64,000 bases of DNA from Isoetes taiwanensis (taxonomy: Eukaryota; Streptophyta; Lycopodiopsida; Isoetales; Isoetaceae): NCBI GenBank assembly GCA_021234155.1, contig JAJEKV010000022.1, positions 2,044,728 through 2,108,727 of the forward strand, given 5' to 3'. The position numbers and the translations under genes are program-made. The notes under the pieces were generated by a model. It was not told the DNA's origin. It searched no databases and saw nothing but the letters and a program-made list of their open reading frames with translations. Of the stretch, positions 1 through 11,383 are shown in pieces. Numbering within the stretch: position 1 is the first letter of the stretch; the number at the start of each line of letters is the position of its first letter.

Positions 1-346
1 TGATTTCTTGTTTGATTGCATTTTTCATTCTTGTTTATTTGATTTAGGGCTTATAATTTCGTTGATTTGTATGTTCAGAAGTCGTAGGGGATCTCTGTGC
101 AAGAAGGGGAATTATCAAGATACCTAAAGGGGCTGTGGAACAGGGGAATGGATCCTTCAAAGTTGTGTCGGAAGGCACATTATCTGCCTTGAAAATTTCT
201 CAATGGGATAAAATTTCTCAGAGTTGTTTTGATCAATGGGATAATGACTCGAATTTCTTGTGTATAACTGTGTCAAATTATATAAAATATGTTTACTGTC
301 TTGTCTATATTTTCAATTTTTTGTACAAAACAATACTGGTGGCGCC
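1..346 (+). repeat. 346-bp direct repeat, copy 1 (LTR-end candidate)
   Basis: This stretch recurs at 761-1107 with only scattered substitutions and ends in the same TACTGGTGGCGCC. TGGCGCC just after a TACAAAACA end resembles the 3' end of a plant LTR followed by a primer-binding site, as in some Ty3-type elements. After this point the two copies diverge. The left edge is cut by the window. The short open frame inside (from 135) is shared by both copies but has no recognisable domain. Confidence 0.55.
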
Positions 347-546
347 ACCAACAGAACAATACTGGTACACAGAAGCAGAACACCGGTCACCAATATGAGA
401 TACCGGTATATAGAAGAAGAACACCGATCAGCAGAAGTGTTGTTCACCGGCTAAGCGGAATCCTTGGCCCGACTTCCATTCCATGTTGGAGGGAGAGGAC
501 ACGTGTCGAAAACACAATAAAAACACATACATGTTTTGTATGTAAT

Positions 547-586
547 AGGAAACCGCCACGGAAACTCCAACACGTGGCGGTTTCCT
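547..586. repeat. GC-rich inverted repeat (hairpin)
   Basis: GGAAACCGCCAC at 548-559 is the exact reverse complement of GTGGCGGTTTCC at 574-585, giving a 12-bp stem with a 14-nt loop. It lies between the two 346-bp repeats. It may be a regulatory or structural element of a retroelement leader; no function can be assigned. Confidence 0.6.
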
Positions 587-760
587 TACGTAAACAACCG
601 CCCGGGGAGGGGGGGGGCTTAGTTCGTGGATTTTCTAACGCTTTCTTGTTTGTTTCTTGTAGTTCTCGATAGTATGGAGGAGGAAAGCAGATTCTGCTCT
701 GTGATTTTGTTGTTGCTTGGCTTGCATGCAGTGTTAGCCTTGTCACATATGAAGGTATCT

Positions 761-1107
761 TGATTTCTTGTTTGATTGCATTTTTCGTTCTTGTTTATTT
801 GATTTAGGGCTTATAATTTCGTTGATTTGTATGTTCAGAAGTCGTAGGGGATCTCTGTGCAAGAAGGGAAATTATCAAGATACCTAAAGGGGCTGTGAAA
901 CAGGGGAATGGATCCTTCAGAGTTGTGTCGGAAGGCACATTGTCTGCCTTGAAAATTTCTCAATGGGATAAAATTTCTCAGAGTTGTTTTGATCAATGGG
1001 ATAATGACTCGAATTTCTTGTGTATAACTGTGTCAAATTATATAAAATTGTTTTTACTGTCTTGTCTATATCTTCAATTTTCTGTACAAAACAATACTGG
1101 TGGCGCC
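761..1107 (+). repeat. 346-bp direct repeat, copy 2 (LTR-end candidate)
   Basis: Second copy of the repeat at 1-346, offset about 760 bp. It again ends in TGGCGCC and is followed by unrelated sequence. A TGTTGGAG at 484 could be the start of an LTR running 484-1093, but no polypurine tract precedes it and no target duplication was found, so the LTR reading is tentative. Confidence 0.5.
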
Positions 1108-1636
1108 GCTAACAGAAGTTTCCAGAGTGTAAACAAAAATTGGAATCGAGGAGGAAAAAGCCCCCCGTTTACGAATGCAATATCATTAGAGTAGGATATA
1201 GGTACGCAACCTTAATGCTAGTTTTCCTCTCTTTTGTTCGAACGAAAATGCAAAGCTTCTAGAATAATCAGCTCATGGCAAAGAATAGAATAGAATAGAA
1301 TAGTTTTTTTATCGTCCACGGAGACCAATCGGCCTATGGGACCCAGAAGGAGCGCAGCAAACTTATTACTGTCCGGGTTAAAAACCCCTTGAAAGGGTTT
1401 TCGAGGGAAAACCGCGGGCGATAATAAGAATGTTGTCAAACCGTACAAGTATACATCATCATGAAATAAATGTGTATGTACATGTCAAGTGCGTGCCGAG
1501 GACATAGCTGATCTCGCATGTCCATGACCTCCCCGGAAGGTATGATCCTAGCATCCGCATGCGGATGCCGCGTGCTCAATGTCACATGTAGCGGTGGCGG
1601 GCGCGACCAACTTCAAAGCAAAGCGTCCGGATTTGA

Positions 1637-4600
1637 TCATATCTTTGGGCAACTTTGAAGGGTATGAGATTCATCCTCAATGACTCCCATTTGGCAAAGA
1701 TTGATGAGCACGCCCCGACGTGGCTCACCAATCCATCCGTCATGTCTCACCGAAGATGATGTGCCCATGTGCGAATGGAGGCAATGAGTCTGCGTCTTTT
1801 CATGGGCAAGTGGGTGCGCAGGTAGCATTGTGGGCCTCGTTCCAATGTGGGATTTATGTGGCGCCGGTAGTGTCTTTGTCTTGACCTGCTTCAAGGCGCT
1901 GGCATCCCAAAGCTTGCCGATGAAGCAAGCGCCAAGATATTGCCTCAAGCTATGGCGATCGCCTCTGCTTGCACATGTATGCACTGTGCTCTCGCACATT
2001 CCATCTAGCCATCCATTGAGCTCTCTTTTCCCTCCAAAGATGCCTTGAGGCGTTGTGGCCCCATTGCCATGATATAAGCTAGTTTTGGGAGACGAGCATC
2101 GTCCATGTTGACCACCTTCCGAAATAGACAATGTGGCGATCAAGGGCCGCCCTCACCAAGAGGCAAGAATCGCTTCCCCGCGGTAGAATTTGATATGGGA
2201 CTGTGGACTTCACCCCTAGTGCTCGTACCAAGAAGGCTTTCTCTGCACTTTGCCCAAGTCATTCCAAGTAGCGAGGGATACTTTTGGGCCCCATACTTCA
2301 ACCCCGTATAAAAGGACAGGCTCCACTAAGACTTTGAGCAGGTGTGGTGATGGGTCCAATCATACAACTCCGGCTCTATGACTATTGTTTTGCATTGCAT
2401 ATAGTGCTTTCCAGCCCGCAGTAACTTCGTAGCCGTATGGATGTGTCCGGTGCATAGTAGACGGAAACTCCACTCCCAAATATTTGTATGTGGATGCTAC
2501 TTCCACATTATGCCCCTCGAGAGCGGAAGGAGGGATCCTCTTCTGTCGTGAAGATGATATGAAAACCACCTTAGTCTTGGCCAAGTTGACGTGCATATCA
2601 GTCGCTTGACAAAATGTGTCCAGGGCATCGAGATGTCGTTGCATGTCTGCTGGTGTGTAAGCTAGGAGGTCCACATCATCAGCATATATTAACTGCTTGA
2701 TGATCTGGTAGAGAAGGTGAGCCCCGTCGCCCCCATTATCAGCAAGCCAGCTCTCCAATTGATCAATGTAAAGCCCAAACAATGTTGGGGAGAGAGGGCA
2801 TCCCTGGCGAACCCCGATACTACTATCAAATGGTTGGCTTTGTTTTACCGCAACCGACCCGAGAGCATCTTTCATAAAGCTCGCATTAATCGCGATTCGC
2901 AAATCTACCGGAACCCCCAGCTGTCGCAATCTTGCCCATAGTTTTTCCCCGAGGCACAGTGTCAAATGCCTTTGCAAAATCCACGAAGCAACAATATAGA
3001 TCCTGACGGCGGTTCCCGCTTGTCTTCAACCCGAGCTTCGCAATGTGAAGATGTGGTCAATGGTTGAGTGCGGGGTGCGAATCCCGCCTGGGTGAGGGCC
3101 GTATCTCTCGCCTTGCCTCTGCCAAATTTCGGCCAACCGCCGCCGAGAATCCCGGCAAGCAATTTTGCAAACACCGGCCCGACCATGATTGTTCCGGTGG
3201 TTGGTCGGGCAAAGGCGGGTCACCCCGCCTTATAGATGGGAACAACTCGCTATTGGTCCACCGCATCCGGGGAAGCCTTCTGTAATGCCTTGTTGAACAA
3301 GGCACAAGATCGGTATTATGGACGGCCACGCCCCACTTAAGCAATTACGCCGCATGCCATCCGGTCAGGGGCTTTCCCATTGGCAAGACGCCGTAAGCCT
3401 TGTTCCACGCCCGAATCTGTGATTTCCAAAGACCGGGCCTTCTTGCGGGTAATATCCGCATGTGCACCCCGAGGGTCATATAGTCATTTGCAAGTATTGC
3501 CTCCACGCTTTCGGGAGTGATGTTCCACGTGGAACATCGCGGCTTTCTAAGAACCCTTCGCCGTAAGGTCACGGGTGACGTTCGGGGAGATAAGACATTT
3601 CCCTTTGATGTGTTGCAATGTACACGGCTTTCTTAGCTTTAAGGAAGACGCGGTATTGTCTGACCGCATGTGGTAAGCGGGTCGTGACTTGGCGAACAAG
3701 CGTTTGTGTTCCTTGCACTCTGCCTCAAACCATTGATTATGTGGGAAGGTTGTGTTCACGGAGGTCCGTCGGGCGGCTTATCCCAAAGCATCTCTCGCCT
3801 TGAGCCCTAAGCACATCGGTCGGTAGGGCCATCTGTTGCTCTAGTGTAGGATATTGCAAAATTTTACGCCGGGTCATCTATAAGCATCGGGCATAAGCCC
3901 CGCATGTTCATAATCCAATCGCAATTTGAGGCATGTGAGGAGCCGCGGGCAACGGGGGTTCGCACAACCTGCCAAGCCAACTTCAAGTAAAGTGGTAAGT
4001 GGTCCGAAAGTCGATCTCTTCATCCCTATTAGTTGTTCCCACCGGAAGTGCTTGACGACATGCATATCCCGCCGGGCACCCGGCACATAGTCCACCACAC
4101 TAGATCCTCCCCCGGTTTTCACCGTCTACAAGTGCTCTAAGGTGGTGGGCCGCCCCTTTGTGCCGATCCATTGCAGATTACAGTCAAAGATACCACTGAG
4201 CAAAAGCAATTGTCTACCATAGCGTGTGACGATTGTCATCGATGTCCGTGGCCAAAGCCGCTTCGCGGACGCCTTGGCAATATATCATCGATCAAGGGAT
4301 CAAATCTCATGGGTTGTTCTACCCCGGCGGCGCATTAAAGTCTCAAGGAGTATGACACGCCTAACAAGCTGCTTATCGGGCCAGATGTCATCATATAGAT
4401 CGACATAGGGGTCGGCCCTATCCACATCCGGGAGTGGATGTGATAGAAGTTGCTTGCTCGCATGTGGAAAGTAGCGGTACGCCACAAAGAGGGTCTACTC
4501 ATCTGCAGGTTTGCACACGCACCCACAAGTACCTGCCAGGTTGTGCTTGTGCATCTTGAACAAAGGAAACCGACCGTGCCAAGGCCGTTCGATAGTAGTG

Positions 4601-4806
4601 GGCAACTCCCCATGCCCCCGCTTTCCTGTGCAATCATTGAAGATTGAGTAGCGCTGGTATCCTGGCAAGTCGGGTATCCTGTGTCCTGCATGCTCCCATG
4701 TTTCCATAAGGAAGATCAGATCCATATCTGCAGCAACAGAGTTGAGACTATCTCCCTTCTGCCATGGGAAGCCCCGACAATTCCAGGAGACCATGCGGAG
4801 GCACAA
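1637..4806 (-). pseudogene. LINE ORF2: endonuclease and reverse transcriptase, frameshifted
   Basis: ORF2 would nick target DNA and copy the LINE RNA at the nick. The N-terminus (4806-4495) reads VSWNCRGF, the opening motif of APE-type endonucleases. Around 3340-2980 broken frames carry PTNHRNNHGRAGVCK, then STIDHIFTLR, then CCFVDFAKAFDTVP, the usual order of fingers and palm of a LINE RT. The largest open piece (2977-2360) has GVRQGCPLSPTLFGLYID and the catalytic LIYADDVDLL, followed by TYKYLGVEF. The 2143-1637 piece would be the C-terminal region. At least three frame changes separate these pieces. ORF1 ends three bases before the ORF2 reading begins (TAG at 4812-4810), so the two frames were closely packed. 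Confidence 0.85.
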
Positions 4807-4809
4807 TTC

Positions 4810-5133
4810 CTATTTGTCGGCAGGGGCGGCAGTTGGGGATTCAGTGGCGGCAGCAGAAGGGGGGATGGCAGAAGTAGAGGCAGCCTGAGATGTGCGAGCA
4901 ACAGAAGGTGAAGCAACTTGAGCAGGGCGTGCGGCTGTAGCGGGCGAAGAAGTGGCATGGTCAAAGGAAGCGCCATAAACAAGAGCAAGATATGCCCCCA
5001 GGTCTTTTTCCGCCCATCGCCCGTTTATGCTTAATCTGTAAATCGCCGAATAAGAGCTCCAACAGATGAATGCGAGTCTTGGATCTGGACACTTGTATCG
5101 AATCAACTCTTCAACGCCAGAATCTGTTTCCAA
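4810..5133 (-). pseudogene. LINE ORF1, 3' part
   Basis: An open frame of 107 codons ends just before the ORF2 endonuclease. Its first half has a compact acidic/hydrophobic sequence (GVEELIRYKCPDPRL, WAEKDLGAYLALVYG); its second half is a low-complexity Ala/Pro/Ser/Thr tail. Position directly upstream of ORF2 makes it the end of the RNA-binding ORF1 protein. No CCHC zinc knuckle or RRM is visible in the remaining part. The 5' part of ORF1 is missing or unrecognisable beyond 5133. Confidence 0.5.
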
Positions 5134-6265
5134 TATTTGCCATAAATGCTTTTCTTTCTATTATTTGTTTGTTTCATTTAGTCTACCTGCTTTCATCTGT
5201 ATTTGCACAAACTCCGGCAATTAAGAGATTGACAAACATACATTCAAAAGCACCAATCGATGATATCTACATTACTACCAGGAATTGGCCCAAAAATCAT
5301 GTTCTATCTGTCTGCAGTTCATCATCTTTTTTGAATGAGGCCAATGGTACAGAGTTACACATGATATGGGCCAAGTTGGAGTTTTGCTAGCTAACGGATG
5401 AAGAAATTAGAGAGATGGTGAACAACATGTACTGTGGATCAAGAGGCCAAGTTGGTCCCTTTTCTAATGCTTAAACAAACCTTCGTTTTGTTTGTGCTTG
5501 TATTTTTGGTGATGCACTGTTTCTGTATTTGTAACTCTACAGTTGTTTTTCCCGCGGTATTCCTACAGCTGGATTTGCGCGGACATACCTAAAACGCCAG
5601 ATTGAAGATCATACTGCAGTTGCAGGAAGAATCGAGATGAGATATAATTCGCAGATTTAAGTAATAGTGGGCGCGCCTGTCAAGTTTGGCATTTCTCCAG
5701 AGCCTAAATTTAGGGAAAGCGTAAGACGATAATGATATGGAAAAGCATTGCATCTTTCCTTCCAGCAGCTTTAGTATAGAATAGAAAGGCTTTGCTTTTC
5801 CAGGTCTGAGAAGCACCACTGTTGGACCAACTTGCAGATAAGAAAAGTGAGAGTTATTTTTTAATTCTTTTTCCATTAGCAAGGCTGTAGCATGTGGGCA
5901 GGGTGCAACAGCTACTAGCTGCCAAGGATACTTGTCACAGCTTTTATTCTATACTGCACTATTTGGTGAAACAAAACTCAACAATTTGTACTAAAAGCCA
6001 TGTCACGATTTCTATATTACAGTGTTGGGACTCAAAGCAACCTTATGTGTTTGGAAAAGATGATCAGCACTTGTTTGGAAAGATTCCATATGGCCTGTCA
6101 AAAAAAGGGATAAAAGGAAAAAACATTGTTAGTCATGAAGATGAAAAGGGGGCTGAAGCAGAGGAGCATCAGATTCAAAAGAGTGAAGTGTATTATTTCA
6201 TCGTGTGAAAAACACTAGGTCTATAAGAAGAAGAAGAAGAAGCAGCAATTTTTATTGAAAAGGAA
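5134..6265. other. Flank with no recognised gene, upstream of PLAC8 gene
   Basis: Short open frames here (for example 5070-5390 and 5894-6208 on the plus strand) show no family I recognise. A segment at 5571-5670 follows a CCTACAG acceptor-like site and stays open for about 30 codons (TYLKRQIEDHTAVAGR), so a lost exon is possible. The last 60 bp hold an (AAG)n tract at 6225-6243 close to the PLAC8 start codon. The region should contain the PLAC8 promoter and 5' UTR, but no TATA box stands out. Confidence 0.5.
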
Positions 6266-7062
6266 ATGGAAAAGGCAGGAGTTCCAGTGCATTATCCCCC
6301 TGCTCCTCCTCCTTCAGATCCTAAATATGTTGTTCCATATGGTGCTGCACCTGCTCCTTCCCCAAATGCCTGGACAACAGGATTATGCGGATGCTTCGAA
6401 GATGGTGCATCATGTAAGTGCCCACACATCACATCCTTGCCTTTTCAACTTTCTAAGTTATACTTAGCACCTTTTTCTCTAACATTCTTTCAGGTTGTAT
6501 CACATGTTGGCTTCCTTGTATCTCTTTTGGACAGGTTGCACATATCCTAGACCGAGGCGTCACACGTAAGTATCCTGCTCTGCTTTGTTTTTTCTAGCTG
6601 AAATTTTGAATCTCAAGTGCTTAAGTGATTTGTTATACTTTCTCTCTTGGTTGTGGTTTGAGATTCCAATTGTTATGTGTAATATTATTTATTATGTTAT
6701 AGCCTGCTGGTTGGCTGGATGTCTGGTATGCCTCCTCGCTGGTATTGGCTCCGCATGCATCTACACCTGTGGTTACAGAGGCAAGCTTAGGCAGAAGTAT
6801 GGGTTGCCTGCTGACCCCTGTAATGACTGTCTTGTGGATTGGGTCTGTCCTTTCTGTTCAATTTGTCAACAATATCGCGAGCTTAAAAACAGAGGCATTC
6901 AGCCCTCGCTTGGTGAGTTTTAACCATTTTTATGTAGTGTTTATTTGTTTTCTGTTGTATTGGTGGAGTTTTGCCTAATGGTTGTTCATTGCTTTGTTAG
7001 GCTTTGAGGCAGTGAAGCACATATATGATCAGCCTCCTCCAGTGCAACAGATGCATTACTAA
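6266..7062 (+). CDS. PLAC8 / plant cadmium resistance (PCR/FWL) family protein, four exons
   Basis: Coding exons 6266-6413, 6494-6565, 6703-6912 and 7001-7062 join to 492 nt, a 163-aa protein; all three introns have GT and AG ends and the phases agree. The family consists of small Cys-rich membrane proteins linked to metal efflux, calcium entry and cell-number control. The Pro-rich N-terminus (VHYPPAPPPSDPK) leads to TTGLCGCFEDGAS, then CCITCWLPCISFGQVAHILDRG, a hydrophobic segment CWLAGCLVCLLAGIGSACIYTC, the YRGKLRQKYGLP basic loop, CNDCLVDWVCPFCSICQQYRELKNRG and a C-terminal IYDQPPPVQQMHY. This is the normal family order and length. One oddity: the usual CCxxxxCPC signature reads CCITCWLPC, with Leu where the second-last Cys is expected. 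The exons show no frame defects, so it is probably functional. The substrate cannot be told from sequence. Confidence 0.93.
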
Positions 7063-9899
7063 CTTCAACAGATATTGTTAGGCAGTGCCATCACAATACG
7101 AACTCTTTTGTTTTTTTGTACTTAGAATGCAAACTCTAGCTCACTTTACCATGAACCTCTCACTTTCATATTGTCAACAAAATGTCCAAATTTGTGGAGA
7201 CAGTTTCCGAATGAACCGTCCCAATTGTGAAAAATGTCAATTGCTCTAGTTCCAAGCAAAAAATAAATAAAGGAAAAATGGCTGTTGGTTGATTCAAGTT
7301 AACAAATTAAACCCAAAGTTTTGCGAAGAGTTTAATACCTAAACTGAAGACTAGACAATTATATATAGCCCTATGATCTTAATAAGTGAATGTAAGTTCC
7401 ATCTTTGTCGTTTAAATCTACACATTGGGATTTTAACTAAGTGAATGTAAGTTCCATTTTTGTCCTTTTAAATCTAGACATTGGGAAAAGGTGCCAAATG
7501 CTTGCCGCCAATAATTGTATGCTCCAAATACACTACAAAGAGATAAGTTAAACACACCAAGATGGCCAATGTGGCTTATTTTGTTATATCATGTGTGGAA
7601 CCATGATGTTTGGATGATGGCCAATGTGGCTTATTTTATTATATCATGTGTGGAGCCATGATGTTCAATTGGATGAGTCCAAAATTTAATAACTTGGAAA
7701 ATTATCTACTACATAGCCTAACTGCCAGTCCCTTAATCTCTTTTGTTGTTATGTCAGTTCGCAACATACCATTGTCAATCCTCACTCTGGACATGCTTAG
7801 AAACTCCTTTGTTGTTCTTATGCCCTTCCAACTCTATTTACATCTTGATGGCTCCTTTCCTCCGTGGCCTTTGGCGATGGACGTCTTAGTAATACCTTTG
7901 ACAATGCGTACCTTGGCCTGGAATCTTGTCTACCCATAATCAAAATGGCTTATCCCTTGGCCGGCGTTGTATATGTGCTTCAAAGATCACTTGGTCTATA
8001 AAAAATCCTCTACCACCACCCTAGTTGATGTGCTGCAATTAAATTTGCCAGCATTGGGCCAAAATAGATGCTTAAGATATCCAGACTTTATTACACATTG
8101 TTTCTCCTATAGGCCATGCAATTACTTAATCATAAGATAAGGAGAGATTATGCTCTCTTATCCAAATAGCCTAGCATCGAGTGATAGACACTCTTTTAAT
8201 GAATGGTGCTAAAAACTTCTATGGCATCGTCGTTCTTGAATTCACCTTTTCATTCTTGAATTTATTTGTCATAGATTTCGATGATTTCTTACTTTTACTT
8301 TCTTGCATTCCACCAATCTTACAGATTCAGATGATTTTACCTCACATTGAAATAATTTCACCTAGAATTTCTCTTACCCTTGCTTCTATCTTACATTCAT
8401 GTATACATGGATGTTTTGGTGACGTTAAAATATTATCTATCTATCCAATGTAGGATCATTGCTGAAGTGCGTTAGCGTGGAGACAATGATGACACATTGT
8501 AAAGGACGATTATGTGCAGTTTAGCCTCCACTGCTAATCAGATATCGCAATGCGCATATTTTCCTTTATTTGAATCCAGTTTACATTCAACTTTTACATT
8601 TAAAAGAAATTATGTCCATGCATAACCTTGGTACTAATTTGCATCTAACTCTTCTCCATGTCAACGTAATGTCATTTTGGGCAACATTCTGGTGTCTAGG
8701 CATGTCACACCCAGAATGTTGGCCAAAAGAGCAATTAGAATGTCATCTATATTGACATTCTTGTAATATGGAAATGGCTTAGTTGCCATTTCACGATGGC
8801 CTTCACCTCCCATATTTCGCAAAGTGGCTATGATGGATAGAAACAGCTATAGCAAGGCAAAGCAAAGTAACTATGGCATGGTATGGCAAGTTCTTGGCTT
8901 TATTAGATGTCATTTCTGTTTTCGTCCTTGCAATTAGACCTATAGCCCCTTTCTTGCAGAGATTCTCTCAGTGCTTATGATTTTTTTGTTAAAATTTTTT
9001 CAAAGTGTGCCTGGAAGTGCACTTTCAGTGTGATTTCCAGTCTTGATGGAGAGGTCTTGATTGAATGTGGTTCTTTGCTCATCAAATTTGTGAAAAAAGA
9101 AAATCATGTTCAAGCCAGTTATTATATGCTCCAGAAAAATTGCACTATTAAAGATCAAAAGAAAAAAGAAGCAATAAATGCTTGAGGAATTGGACCAGAA
9201 AACCTAGGTTATGCTTTAACAATACATTTTGACTCTTCAATCTATTTAATTCGAGGCTTTCAATTATTTAATAAAAGTTTGTCCATCAATTTTTATGATA
9301 GTATTGGATGTATTCATGTAGCATCCAGTGTTCAATTGTTTATTCTCATTGAATAATTTAGGATTTATTTGATCTTTTTTCGGATGAGAATGATGTACGT
9401 CACAAGTTTCTAGTATCAATCTAAAGAACTTAATCTAGTAAACAATAAGAATCCAAATGTTAACATTGTGCTCATCCACCCAATCAAGCTTACATCTTGC
9501 AAGAAATCATTTCCTTGCTTATTCAACTAGGAAGCAATAATTCATGAATTCAGGTTTATGCCAAGATAGAGGTTCTGGGTAAGCAAGTTATGGCTCAGGA
9601 CCAATGAATTCTTAGCAAGGTTAACAAAACTTAGAAACAATGACAATCCATGAAAGAAAATTTTCCCCAAGAATCCCACCATCCAAAGATCATAGTAAAC
9701 ATGAGAATTGACATGTTTACTAGGGACGTCCATGTCATCAATCCATGCCCAGTAGTATATACATAATATTTCTGGAGTAACAACTCCCTAAGGTCGTTGC
9801 GCGAAAATTCATCGAGCATGTACTATATAAAGCACCTAAAGCACTTGCCCGAGAGGTCCTTTTTGGTAGCATTGCCATATTTACATCTAACACTGCTCA
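7063..9899. other. Intergenic, gene-poor
   Basis: No gene is recognised. The first part is the PLAC8 3' flank. Two local tandem duplications occur: a block with GTGAATGTAAGTTCCAT at about 7385 and 7440, and GATGGCCAATGTGGCTTATTTT at 7561 and 7616. A plus-strand open frame at 7610-7939 has no recognisable domain. A hairpin at about 8671-8730 is listed separately. The rest is AT-rich sequence. Confidence 0.6.
8671..8730. repeat. Inverted repeat, stem of about 20 bp
   Basis: GGGCAACATTCTGGTGT near 8679-8695 pairs with ACACCCAGAATGTTGGCC near 8707-8724, leaving a loop of about 11 nt. The stem may continue outward with bulges (TGTCAACG on the left, ATTGACA near 8755 on the right). It could be a small MITE remnant or a miRNA-like precursor; nothing in the sequence decides this. 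Confidence 0.5.
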
Positions 9900-10061
9900 C
9901 AAGGATATTTGAACTGTACTGTGTTTGGGTGGATTTTCTTAGTGGACCATCTCGTCCTCTAGGTTTTGAGTCCCATGTCACAGGTCCCTTGTATGTATCT
10001 TGATATTCCTTGATAATAGATTGTCGTCCTTCAAAAAAAAAAAAAACAAGGATATTTGAAC
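9900..10061 (+). mobile_element. SINE-like retroposon with 15-bp target-site duplication
   Basis: CAAGGATATTTGAAC occurs at 9900-9914 and again at 10047-10061. Between them lie 132 bp ending in a run of 14 A residues (10033-10046). A direct repeat of this length plus an A tail is the signature of LINE-mediated insertion. The body contains GGTTTTGAGTCCC, which resembles a pol III B box, so a SINE fits better than a truncated LINE; no LINE coding sequence is present. Confidence 0.8.
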
Positions 10062-11383
10062 AACAATCGACATCATGGGTAGAGGAGACATGGGTACATG
10101 CATTTGGATAGCCAGGTTTTTTGCCCAAGCACTACACTATTGATCGGATTTTCACATTACGCGCCCTACTAGAGGACAACAGAAATAAACGACAAGTTCT
10201 GTACAGTTGCTTCATGAATTTTTGCAAAGGCGTTTGACATTGTGCTTAAGAAGAATTGTGGAAGAGATTATCCCAGCTAGGCGCTCCATAAGAACTGCAA
10301 AATGCAGTACCCAATCCATGCTGCATGAGATAGTCATGGCTCGAATGCTTCCATCATGCCATTCTACCCAATAGTAGTGTGGGAATGCACTAGAGATATC
10401 CATTATCTTCCATGGTATTTGGACTGTATATGATAAGAATGGCTTACCTAGGATGGAAGGGGAGGGGATCGCCTCTTTTATGACATCATTAGGCAATTGA
10501 TATATGCAGAATGAGCGAGCCATTTTTGTGCTCCTCCTTCTTATTCCAAATACTAAGTACTAATATAATTTTTAAGGGTAAAAATGCACAGCCCAATCCT
10601 TACACCTGCTAGGACTTATGGGCTCACATCATAGTGAAAAATTACATGGTTTTGTGGACTAAATAGTTTGATCCCTTGTCCTAAGTATGCTCAATTTAGA
10701 GAAATTGTATCGACGGACTCCAAGATGAGCTACACTTGATCCAACTCTAAGTGACTTACTTGGCAATGATACCATGATCTGCAAAATTACAATACCAGCT
10801 ACTTGTAGGGTGGTCAAAATTATCATTAAGATGACAACATAGGCATGAGGGCCTACCTCTTGGCATGAGGACTTACCATCAATGTAGAGTCAACCTTGGA
10901 CACAAGGCCAACACAATAATTAAGGCTAGATCAAAAGGCATGGAATAAGCATCTTTTCTATTTAGGAACTTGGAGTACAACAACAAGCCTTCAAGTACAA
11001 CACCAAGTCATTATTTAAGGAGTAGGAGCATAATGCCATGCATTCATGTACAATCGGGGCTTGGAAGCTGAGACTTACAAGACTTAGCAAAGAAGAGAGA
11101 GCCAAAACATCAAGGGCGTTTCCTTCCTACAAGTTTAGGATTGAATGTAAGCATGAATGAAAGGTAAACTTGTCTAAACAAGGAGCATGAAAAAGGGTGG
11201 GAGCGTGGAAAAATGTCGAATAAAGGAGTCCAAAGAGATTGACAGATAGAAGCATAGATGAAGAGACTCAAATACTACAACAATGCTCACCATCGATCTC
11301 AAGAAGAGGATTTATCTTCTTAAATGGAAGATAAATTTAACTTCTAGCAGAGACGGTAAGGAGGGAAATAAACCTACCATCAT
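10062..11383. other. Intergenic, no recognised gene
   Basis: A minus-strand open frame of 103 codons at 10523-10212 (around PWKIMDISSAFPHYYWVEWH) is unrecognised and could be a decayed mobile-element piece. The remaining sequence is AT-rich with stops in all frames. Confidence 0.5.

Larger units (their letters stand above)
1280..5133 (-). mobile_element. LINE (non-LTR retrotransposon), decayed, minus strand
   Basis: On the minus strand the order is: end of ORF1 (5133-4810), endonuclease start of ORF2 (4806 downward), reverse transcriptase (about 3600-2360), a C-terminal region (about 2143-1637) and a 3' end with an A-run (plus-strand T-run 1303-1309). A short tandem repeat, (ATAGA)n, directly abuts the A-run at about 1278-1302. 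The 5' end is uncertain; coding sequence stops being recognisable near 5133. Frames shift repeatedly, so the copy is not autonomous. A second 3' end of a related family is at 54.1 kb and shares the terminal CGTCCACGGA and CCAATCGG blocks. Confidence 0.85.

Noticed and set aside
1637-2143. 168-codon minus-strand frame as an independent gene
   Set aside because: It lies between the LINE reverse transcriptase and the LINE 3' end in the same orientation, so it is the C-terminal part of LINE ORF2.
7610-7939. 109-codon plus-strand frame as a gene
   Set aside because: It begins inside a local tandem duplication and shows no recognisable family; it may be decayed repeat sequence.
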